DNA of 57,978 bases from Lentisphaerota bacterium (lineage in GTDB: Bacteria; Verrucomicrobiota; Lentisphaeria; Oligosphaerales; JABHEG01), in contig JABHEG010000034.1 in assembly GCA_018676675.1 (NCBI GenBank), positions 1-57,978 on the forward strand, given 5' to 3'. Each line of letters starts with the position of its first letter. Position 1 is the first letter of the stretch. Position numbers and translations under genes: made by a program. The notes under the pieces were generated by a model that searched no databases, was not told where the DNA came from, and worked only from the letters and a program-made list of their open reading frames with translations. This document shows, in pieces, positions 51,109 through 57,978 of the stretch.

Positions 51109-53325
51109 ATGTTCTTGCGCCCGTTCCACCTCGGTGTTGCCGCCCTGGCTCTGTCCTACAGCTCGTCTGCCGCCCTTCCACAAGCTCAGCCGGTCGAGGG
51201 CGGAACGCATCCGGAGATCCCCGCGGCAGCCGTTGCCGACTGCGGGGCCTTCGCCATTCGAGGCTACCACCAGCACATCTTTCCCGACCGGCAGCCGATG
51301 TCGACGTTCCATCGGCGTCTCGAACAGCTTGCTGAGCGGGACTATAACCTTGTGGTTTTCGGTCTGGGACACCCGGGGGCTGCCACCATTACGCTGCAGA
51401 CCGACGGGACGGTCCTCCCGAATGGATGCAGCACGGAGGAGATGCGTCGGCTTGTTGCCCACGCGGTCGAGCTTGGCCTGGAACCTGTCTTCGAGATGAA
51501 GTTCATCGGCAAGCAGCTTCCTCTCATCGCGCCGCTGCTTGAGGAACACCCCGGCCTGGTCATTGACCCAAAGAACCGGGCCACCGTACTCAATGCCGCA
51601 TACAAGATGCCCGATGGACGGGAAGCCTATCCGGCGACCGCTTTACGATTGGTGGGCTACCTGCTCGATCTGTACCCGGATCAGCATCCCCCCAAGTTCT
51701 TCCACTTCGGCATCGACGAGTTCGATGCTGACGATATGGCCACGCTCGCCGCTGCTATGGACATGACGCCTCCGCAGGCGTTCGCCTACTGCCTGAATCT
51801 CGGCACGGATTTCGTTCTGGCCCGTAACGTGACACCAATGATTTGGGGCGATGTCCTGTTGTCGGCAACTCTCGGCACTCCGGAACACGGCATCACGCTG
51901 CCGGGCTTCGTTCCCGACCCGCGTCACAAGGAGACTCCCGGAGGAGCCTATCACGCGAACTACAAGAGCGGCGCCATTTCCCTGCACACCATGGTCAACC
52001 ATCTCCGGGATCGGGAGAAGATCATCGTGGCGGATTGGCACTACTCTGCATCGTCGATCGGTGAGTTCCCGTCCGTGGACTATTTCCTTGGGCTCGGGTT
52101 CAAGGATGTGTGGGGTTGCCCGTGGTTCAATGCCACCAATCTGCGGCAGTTTTCTCGCTACGCGGCCTCACGCAACTGCGGCGGGATGCTGGCCACAGCC
52201 TGGCACATGGCTTACTTGCCCACCAAACGACTTCTCTTCCGACATATCGTGTGGAACTCGGCGGTCTATTTCCACGCTCCCTCGATCCAGCCGCCGGAAA
52301 CACTGCCGGCGACCTACACTATCACGGGCATGAACGGTCAGTCCATGGCTACCGAGAAACGGACCGGACTGATCATGCATGGAGACCTGGAAGTCACGTT
52401 CCGGGCCCCCGTTCCCGAAGCCATCACGCCAGCGTCGGGTGTGTTGTTTCTCGTGGCGTCGAAACGCGGTGCCCAGGCGCTGGAAGTGCCTCTCAGCTTT
52501 GCTCCCGAGACCCGAGAGCTGTTGGCCGAGTTCGTCTTGCCCCGGGAGATCGCACCAGAGCAGCACTTCCAGCTGGCCTATGGCTATGCGGATTCCGCGA
52601 CGGGGTACTTCTTTCAGAAGGAGTGCGCTCAGGGCCTGATGCTAACGGGCATCCCACCAGCATTGCCGGCGACCCGTCCCGGTGAGTTCCTGAAGGGCGA
52701 ATTCGAGAGTCTGCCCGACGCTACACTGAAACAGACCGTTTGGCTGGGAGGCGAATGTGCGACCCCGATCGGCTCAGCGCTCCCCCGGAAGCGGGCCGCG
52801 ACACCACGCCCGGGAGGGCTTGATACGGCCTGGTTCGATCGTCTTTGGGCGTACCCATCAGACTATCTGAACCAGACGTTGACCAATGGCATGCGCATCG
52901 AGATCGAGGCGAAGATGACTGATACCTTCGACGGCAATGACTTCTGTGCCTTGCTGACCAAGGGCAGTTTCGCGACCGGGTTCCGAATCCTGGTCCGGAA
53001 AGACGGTAAGCTGCTTTTTCAGTTTGCGAAGCTGAACGAAGGGAATCCGCTGTGGGTGTATTCGGAGTCGCCCCTTCCCCGCAACGAGTGGGTCAGGATC
53101 GCATTGACCTACCGGCCACCTACTGCGGACGGGCCGGGAGAAGCCGCGATCCAGTTTGGGGAGGCGCTTGAGGGCCGTGCCCCGATAGAGGTCGCGATGC
53201 CCGCGTCTACATCGGTGATCGGCATTGGTTGTGAGTTCACTGATCCGCGCGGCGGGCCGACGGGCAAACGGCGCCCCAATTTCCCGGGCTTGATCCGCTC
53301 GTTCACGATTGGGGCGCTCGAGTAA
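51109..53325 (+). CDS. Secreted GH20-like glycosidase with LamG-like C-terminus
   Basis: 738 residues from an ATG with GGAGA 8 bases upstream; the start begins a signal peptide (MFLRPFHLGVAALALSYSSSA). Residues about 40-420 form a TIM barrel: RDYNLVVFGLG, VELGLEPVFEMKF, KFFHFGIDEFDADD with the adjacent Asp-Glu pair (about 202-203) expected of GH20 hexosaminidases, then VTPMIWGDVLL, VADWHYSA and WGCPWFNATN. The C-terminus (about 560-735) is a LamG/concanavalin-like sandwich (MRIEIEAKMTDTF, EWVRIALTY). GH20 enzymes remove beta-N-acetylhexosamines by substrate-assisted catalysis. Assignment to GH20-like is good, substrate not certain. Confidence 0.82.
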   Translation: MFLRPFHLGVAALALSYSSSAALPQAQPVEGGTHPEIPAAAVADCGAFAIRGYHQHIFPDRQPMSTFHRRLEQLAERDYNLVVFGLGHPGAATITLQTDGTVLPNGCSTEEMRRLVAHAVELGLEPVFEMKFIGKQLPLIAPLLEEHPGLVIDPKNRATVLNAAYKMPDGREAYPATALRLVGYLLDLYPDQHPPKFFHFGIDEFDADDMATLAAAMDMTPPQAFAYCLNLGTDFVLARNVTPMIWGDVLLSATLGTPEHGITLPGFVPDPRHKETPGGAYHANYKSGAISLHTMVNHLRDREKIIVADWHYSASSIGEFPSVDYFLGLGFKDVWGCPWFNATNLRQFSRYAASRNCGGMLATAWHMAYLPTKRLLFRHIVWNSAVYFHAPSIQPPETLPATYTITGMNGQSMATEKRTGLIMHGDLEVTFRAPVPEAITPASGVLFLVASKRGAQALEVPLSFAPETRELLAEFVLPREIAPEQHFQLAYGYADSATGYFFQKECAQGLMLTGIPPALPATRPGEFLKGEFESLPDATLKQTVWLGGECATPIGSALPRKRAATPRPGGLDTAWFDRLWAYPSDYLNQTLTNGMRIEIEAKMTDTFDGNDFCALLTKGSFATGFRILVRKDGKLLFQFAKLNEGNPLWVYSESPLPRNEWVRIALTYRPPTADGPGEAAIQFGEALEGRAPIEVAMPASTSVIGIGCEFTDPRGGPTGKRRPNFPGLIRSFTIGALE

Positions 53326-53331
53326 GGGGCC

Positions 53332-53481
53332 CGGCTCGGTTGGGCAGGGGCCATTCCATCAGAGCCCTGACCAACGGGAGGGGGCAGGACCGCTTACGCT
53401 GTGCGCGGCTCGGTTGGGCGGGGGCCATTCCGTCAGAGCCCTGACCAACGGGAGGGGGCAGAAGACCGCTTACGCTGTGCG
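53332..53481. repeat. Dispersed repeat A in tandem (two 74-76 bp units)
   Basis: Units 53332-53405 and 53406-53481 are near-identical, each starting CGGCTCGGTTGGGC and ending CCGCTTACGCTGTGCG, with a truncated third start afterwards. A single inverted copy lies at 48764-48830. This occupies most of the 397-bp gap between the GH20-like and TPR genes; nothing else in the gap looks coding. Confidence 0.9.
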
Positions 53482-53582
53482 CGGCTCAACCTGGGAGAGA
53501 CCGCGCGCCGCCCCACCACTGAGTGAGTCCCCGTCGGGAGGAAAGCGCGGAAAAACTCTCAATCGGGCTTGAAAAGCGTTTC

Positions 53583-53592
53583 GGGGGGGGGG
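53583..53592. repeat. G10 homopolymer tract
   Basis: Ten consecutive G bases about 130 bp upstream of the TPR gene's chosen start. Possible slippage site, or assembly error. No effect on a reading frame is evident. Confidence 0.8.
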
Positions 53593-53722
53593 TAAGAGTG
53601 GAAGCGAAGAGCTTGGAAGGGCCTGGGATTCTGGTTGATGCTGACTGATGCATGCGTTGCGCCATTCTGGTGTAGACGCGGGTCGACCAACGTCCCGGGC
53701 GGTAGGAACGGGACGGTTTGCC

Positions 53723-56700
53723 ATGGGATCGGGGATAGTCCGGAATTACGCCGGGATTCGTGCGCTGGCCACGCTTGTGCTGCTGTTGGCATTGGTCTTG
53801 CCTGCCGCGCTCCAGGCGCAGGAAGCCCGCGACAAGCCTGCGAAGTCCGCGGAAGTAGGGAAAGAAGCCGCCGCGTCGGTGCCCGCGAAGCAGGCGCCGA
53901 TCACGAAGCCCTCTCCCACTGCCGAGAACGTCACTCCCGAGAGCCCGGCCCCAGCCCCGGCTCCCCCCAAACTCACCCTTGAAATCGTCCGCGAGACCAT
54001 CGCGGGCAAGAACTTCGGTTTGGCACTCGAACAGCTTGTGGCGATCGCGGACAACGCCCCGAAGCAGCTGAACCTGCGTGAACACAGGACGCTCGTAGCG
54101 GATTGCCACTACGCAAAAGGCGATCTGAGCAGAGCCACCAAGCTCTACACGACACTGGTCGAGGGAGACGACGTTCCACAAGATACCTGGCAGTTGCATG
54201 CCTGGGAACGGCTGGCCGCAATTGCTTTGGCCGAGGGACGTACCGGTGATGCGCAAGCCGCGTTTGGGCGGGCAACTGCAATCTACGGACCGGTAAAGCG
54301 TGCGACCGTGGCCAAGTCCAGCGTCTACTACCGGAACCGGGCAGAGCTGGATTCCATCCCCGAGTACGAGCTGAACCAGCTCCGCCAACTGGCCGAGGCC
54401 CGCGAAGGCGAAGAGAAGGGCGCCGAGACCGCTGCGCAACTCTATGCTCGCGTGTTCAGCTCCCATCCTCGAGCGCCGGACAGGTATGTCATCGCTCTCA
54501 AAGCCGCTGACTTGTTCCGCAAAGCCGGGAAGCAGAATCAGGCGCTTGGATTCTACTTGCACGCCCTCTTCACGGACCTCGACCGTTGCTTCAGCACGAC
54601 AGCAAAGCTCTCCGAGAACCAGCGTTACCTGAACGCCGTTGCGAAGCCGCTCGGTCAGGACCACGTGACAGCCACTCTCACCGGCATTCGCGCCTGCTTG
54701 AAGAGTGAGAAGAGTCCCGCTCCACTCACTGACACGGCCTTCGCGGAGTACGCAACACGCTGGCACGCCGCCCTGGCCGCCACGCATGACCCGGATGCAA
54801 TGCCGAGGAGGCCGACGGAAGCAGGAGAGCAGTGGGGCTGGCTGCCCCATACCCCCGTTCGGCAGGCTCAGAGCTTGCAGCCGGGTGGGGGAGCGGCGTC
54901 GGGGGCTGGGGCGGCGTCCCAGTGCCTTTTGCCCGCTCCTTGGCGGCAGTTGGCACAGGTGGCGATGGGACGCGCGTATCTGCGTCTCGGTTACTACTTG
55001 GAGGCCATGCAGGTGTTTGAGGGCGTCCTTGCCGGTGGGGTTTCGTTCGGCGCCCTGGAGGCCTGGGCTCTGGTTGGTCTGGGGGGCGCCCAGATGGGGA
55101 TGCGGGACTTCGCTTCGGCCAGGATTGTGCTCAATCGGGCAAGCGGCATGCCAGATGCTGTCTTGGCCAGCCTCGTATCGCTTGAACTCGCACGCTGCTA
55201 CGAGTTTGAGCAAGCCTGGGATGCGGCCGTGGCGGCCAACAAGGAGCTCATCGCGTCGACCCCCGTGGCCTGGCATCGAAGGCAAGCGGAGTACGCGTCT
55301 GAACGAATCGCCATTCTCAGGGACATGAAGACGGTTGACATGGGGGACGGGGTCCGCATCCTCCCAAACGACCGCACCACGCGCGGCGATTGGTTCCTTG
55401 GGTACGGACGCAGTCAGTACATCCTCTGTGCGCAGAACTACGTCACAGATCGGCTGGGCGGCGCCATGTGGCCCCGACTGAAGTACACAGTCCGAACCAC
55501 CTCACCCAAAGAGACCGGGCGGCTGTGGGTATCCAAAGGTCCCTCCGACGATCCCGTTGCTTTGTGGGACCCGCGTCGGCGTACCCACATTCCCGCGAAC
55601 CGAGACGATTACGGCGAACAGCATCCTCTGGGAAGGGGGCCGGATTTGCTCGTAACGTGCGAGGTCCCCGAGGGCAATCACATACTGAGCCTGTATTTCG
55701 TCAACGATCACAACTACTACGAACCGAATCGCTACTACACGATCTCGGTGACCGATGCGGACGGCAAGCTCATCACCGTTAGCGATGTCCGCAACTTCGG
55801 CGGCGGCGTATACAAGCGTTTCGGGGTGCGTGGTCCTCTTGCTGTGACACTCCGCATCTGGCGGAACCTGAGCATCAACACGCTGTTGTCCGGCATCTTC
55901 CTTGACCCGATCGTGGGGGCTTGGGATGTGCCCCTCGTTGAGTTGGGCTCGGCATCGTCTTCTGCCGATGCCGAGATGGCTGCAGACGGGAAGTCGGAGC
56001 GGACTTCCAGCCCGGGGGCCGTCGGCGGGAGTCGCAGTCCCTCCAAGGTCGCCTCCGGGGTGTTCAGGCCCCACCGCTGGCGCGGCAGAGGAAACGGCAA
56101 GGAGGGGAAGGATGGACTAGCCGTGCAATATGCGTGCCTGCAGAGCGCGTTCTCGGAAGCGCCGCTGGAGTCCATCGCGGGTGCCGAGAAAATCCACTCA
56201 CTGGCCTTAGCTCTAGTGGGAATGACCGTTTCTGCCGAAGAGGACACCACGCTGCCACGGCTCTGGTACATGCTCAGCGAGTGCCAACGACTGCTCGGGC
56301 AGCACAGACGCTCCAGGCAGGCGTTCGACCAGTATCTCAGCAGCCTGGAGAACGGCCGGACAGAGTTGGAACTGGCTGCCGTCTACGAACGACTCGCCCG
56401 GGGACTGGTGGCTCGTGTCGGGAAGGGGCACCCACTCCACCGAGCTCTGTTCCGCATGCGGGTATTCAAAGACGGCGAGCACGGCTGGGATCGTGTTTGG
56501 TCTGCGTACTTCGCGAATCTGACAGAAGCACATGCGAGCAGGCCGGCAGCGTTGCAGCAAGCCTTGCACAACCTGCTGTTCTCCCGCGAACAACATGCCA
56601 TCCCTTCGGCCAGACTGCGGACCTATGCGCTGCTGGCGGAGCGTTTCCCGGACATTGCCAAGACGTGGGAGGTCCTGCAGGTGGCTGGAACTGCTGCAAA

Positions 56701-57061
56701 GGACCAAGGAGACACAAAGACCGCCGTCGAGTATCTCAGCCGGTGTGTGGCGGCGGGCCCTTACGAGCTTGCGGAGCCCAAGATCCTCGCTGATTTGGTG
56801 GTTGCTCAAAGCGGGGCCGGAGAGCCTCCAGAACGGATTCAGGCAACCTGTGACCGCCTTGAACGGTACGCCGGTGACAAGCGGTGCAGCGCTCTTGTCA
56901 GATTGTCACAGCTTTACCTCGCAGACGCCTGCATCAGGGCTGGTAATCCCGGCAAGGCAACTGAGGTGCTCGCCACCCATGAACGGAGATTCGGCAGTTC
57001 CCGGTGGTCAAGGGCATTGGCCGCGCGATGCAGGCAGCGGCCTGCATCGAAGGAAGAGTGA
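53723..57061 (+). CDS. Secreted tetratricopeptide-repeat protein with NPCBM-like central domain
   Basis: 1,112 residues from an ATG that begins a signal peptide (RALATLVLLLALVLPAALQA); an upstream in-frame ATG at 53648 would place the signal internally and is rejected. After an Ala/Pro-rich segment (about 35-85) come helical repeats of TPR type (LVADCHYAKGDLSRATKLYTTL, LAAIALAEGRTGDAQAAFGRA, YLHALFTDLD). At about 540-740 is a beta-rich region (GDWFLGYGRSQYILCAQNY, ILSLYFVNDHNYYEPNRYY), then a low-complexity linker and further TPR-like repeats to the end. Likely a scaffold or assembly protein at the cell envelope. Low-complexity Gly/Ala and Ser/Gly/Arg inserts are notable. Function unknown. 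Confidence 0.83.
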   Translation: MGSGIVRNYAGIRALATLVLLLALVLPAALQAQEARDKPAKSAEVGKEAAASVPAKQAPITKPSPTAENVTPESPAPAPAPPKLTLEIVRETIAGKNFGLALEQLVAIADNAPKQLNLREHRTLVADCHYAKGDLSRATKLYTTLVEGDDVPQDTWQLHAWERLAAIALAEGRTGDAQAAFGRATAIYGPVKRATVAKSSVYYRNRAELDSIPEYELNQLRQLAEAREGEEKGAETAAQLYARVFSSHPRAPDRYVIALKAADLFRKAGKQNQALGFYLHALFTDLDRCFSTTAKLSENQRYLNAVAKPLGQDHVTATLTGIRACLKSEKSPAPLTDTAFAEYATRWHAALAATHDPDAMPRRPTEAGEQWGWLPHTPVRQAQSLQPGGGAASGAGAASQCLLPAPWRQLAQVAMGRAYLRLGYYLEAMQVFEGVLAGGVSFGALEAWALVGLGGAQMGMRDFASARIVLNRASGMPDAVLASLVSLELARCYEFEQAWDAAVAANKELIASTPVAWHRRQAEYASERIAILRDMKTVDMGDGVRILPNDRTTRGDWFLGYGRSQYILCAQNYVTDRLGGAMWPRLKYTVRTTSPKETGRLWVSKGPSDDPVALWDPRRRTHIPANRDDYGEQHPLGRGPDLLVTCEVPEGNHILSLYFVNDHNYYEPNRYYTISVTDADGKLITVSDVRNFGGGVYKRFGVRGPLAVTLRIWRNLSINTLLSGIFLDPIVGAWDVPLVELGSASSSADAEMAADGKSERTSSPGAVGGSRSPSKVASGVFRPHRWRGRGNGKEGKDGLAVQYACLQSAFSEAPLESIAGAEKIHSLALALVGMTVSAEEDTTLPRLWYMLSECQRLLGQHRRSRQAFDQYLSSLENGRTELELAAVYERLARGLVARVGKGHPLHRALFRMRVFKDGEHGWDRVWSAYFANLTEAHASRPAALQQALHNLLFSREQHAIPSARLRTYALLAERFPDIAKTWEVLQVAGTAAKDQGDTKTAVEYLSRCVAAGPYELAEPKILADLVVAQSGAGEPPERIQATCDRLERYAGDKRCSALVRLSQLYLADACIRAGNPGKATEVLATHERRFGSSRWSRALAARCRQRPASKEE

Positions 57062-57174
57062 GTAGAGAAGCGGGTGTTGATTGGGCCTTCGTTGATGGCG
57101 AACGGCAAGAATGCCGAACGTGTCATCGAGGAGATGATACGCGGTAATGTGGTGCAGAAAATGGAGTAAGAGCT

Positions 57175-57978
57175 ATGATGCGAGAACGAGAGTCGAGATG
57201 GTCTGTAGCGGCGCTGCTTACACTGCTTCCTCTAGTGGGTGCGTGTTATGCAGCCGAAATGGTAGTCAATGTCGACGTCTCTCTGTCTGGTCACAAGGAG
57301 AGGCCATTCAATGTGCCAGACCTGGAGCCGAACACCCATACATACAATGCTGATGGGAGTTTCGGGATTTTCGATGACGACGCGGCGGAGCTTCCGCCGC
57401 TTTTCTGGGAAGACGAATACTCCTGGGAATTCAACGGTATGGCGCTGAACGAGGAGGGTGAGGCAGTGGTTCCGCCCGAGGATTGCCATTCGTCTTCAGT
57501 GACTATCAGGTTCGCTGATGGTGAGGACAACGAGACAGTCACCGTACACTATACCGTGACAGCAAACCGTGGTGGAGACACGGCGTCGGACTCCATTGAT
57601 GTTGTCGTGCCCTATTGGGAAACTCACACGCCAATCACCCCGGGTGAGATACACGGTGCTGCCCCCGGAGAGTGTTTCCACCTTGGAGACGTGGTACCTC
57701 TTCAGGTAGTTCCGACGGATGTTGACAAGCGCGTGGGAGCGGCGACCGAGTACAAAGAGGACACCTTCTCGTTCCTTTCTGAAACATACCCTGTGGACGG
57801 AGCCGCCATCATGTGGTCTGCCACCACAGGCACGTTCCTAGACGGAACGGATTGGGGAGAGACTGTAGACTGGGTTGCCGATTGGGTTAGCGCCAGCAGC
57901 AACGACACGGTCATTGGCGTCAAAGTCGACGATGACGCCGTCATTCCGCTGGGAGAGAAAGAGGATCGCGAAGACGGA
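57175..57978 (+). CDS. Secreted protein of unknown function (3' end outside window)
   Basis: 268 codons are open to the right edge. The start (GGAG upstream) begins a signal peptide: MMRERESRWSVAALLTLLPL followed by VGACYA. The mature part is acidic and beta-rich, with Ig-like strand patterns (SVTIRFADGEDNETVTVHYTVTAN, AAIMWSATTGTFLDG) resembling bacterial Ig-like or adhesin repeats. No catalytic motif. It follows the TPR gene by 113 bp on the same strand. Confidence 0.7.
   Translation, partial: MMRERESRWSVAALLTLLPLVGACYAAEMVVNVDVSLSGHKERPFNVPDLEPNTHTYNADGSFGIFDDDAAELPPLFWEDEYSWEFNGMALNEEGEAVVPPEDCHSSSVTIRFADGEDNETVTVHYTVTANRGGDTASDSIDVVVPYWETHTPITPGEIHGAAPGECFHLGDVVPLQVVPTDVDKRVGAATEYKEDTFSFLSETYPVDGAAIMWSATTGTFLDGTDWGETVDWVADWVSASSNDTVIGVKVDDDAVIPLGEKEDREDG

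Noticed and set aside
53486..55285. 599-codon minus-strand open frame
   Set aside because: It is antisense to the secreted TPR gene, has no recognisable domain, and its composition is that of an antisense high-GC frame.
57095..57169. 24-codon open frame between the TPR gene and the last gene
   Set aside because: Too short, no ribosome binding site and no recognised family; may be chance.
1..57978. CRISPR array, tRNA or rRNA, prophage, SusC/SusD-type PUL
   Set aside because: No regularly spaced repeats, no RNA gene structure and no SusC/SusD pair were seen on reading the window.

Overview
This window is bacterial, GC-rich (I judge roughly 60%), and reads like a free-living specialist in sulfated, fucosylated or otherwise decorated polysaccharides from the PVC superphylum. 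Lentisphaerota or Kiritimatiellota would fit best. The lineage call is an inference from gene content: a formylglycine-type sulfatase, GH29 fucosidases, DUF5060/DUF4038-type glycosidases, a GHL6-like glycosidase, a prepilin-like protein with a degenerate H-X9-DG tail, Gfo/Idh/MocA and UroD-like enzymes, a neutral ceramidase-like hydrolase and a large OPT-like membrane protein. I saw no rRNA, tRNA, CRISPR array or SusC/SusD pair.

Layout. 1-4.3 kb: a GH4 alpha-galactosidase (cut by the left edge) divergent from a DeoR regulator, then a rhodanese/sterol-desaturase fusion lipoprotein and a HEAT-like protein. 4.5-10.8 kb: a minus-strand run of a DUF5060/NPCBM/DUF4038 glycosidase, a GH29 fucosidase and a serine-type sulfatase. 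11.2-14.4 kb: a minus-strand IclR regulator, Fe-S protein and Gfo/Idh oxidoreductase, divergent from a sugar isomerase/epimerase. 15.4-22.6 kb: a prepilin-like protein, a large secreted glycosidase, a creatininase-family amidohydrolase, a UroD-family protein and a second GH29 enzyme.

22.8-26.9 kb is different in kind and is the most exciting part. It holds a retron-type reverse transcriptase, with a convincing msr-msd-like RNA directly upstream (an 11-bp a1/a2 pair enclosing three stem-loops) and an SF2 DECH-box helicase directly downstream. I infer a retron defence cassette with a helicase partner. It lies beside an N-terminally missing sulfatase remnant, as if it had replaced the start of that gene.

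27.5-43.2 kb: an acyl-CoA thioesterase, a 1,768-residue secreted propeller protein, and a translationally coupled three-gene operon (GHL6-like glycosidase, M14 carboxypeptidase, tandem nitrilase). These three share an accessory module whose segment order differs between members. Then come a YaiI/YqxD protein and a TIM-barrel-like protein. 43.4-57.98 kb: a ceramidase-like enzyme, a LamG/GH-A glycosidase, an OPT-like transporter, a GH20-like hexosaminidase, a secreted TPR protein and a secreted protein cut by the right edge.

The catabolic genes fit together as follows. Secreted glycosidases and carboxypeptidase or nitrilase-like enzymes strip a complex glycan or glycoconjugate. The sulfatase and fucosidases remove decorations. 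The cytoplasmic oxidoreductase, isomerase and GH4 enzymes, under local DeoR and IclR control, process the sugars released. Hairpin-rich dispersed repeats occupy many of the intergenic gaps.
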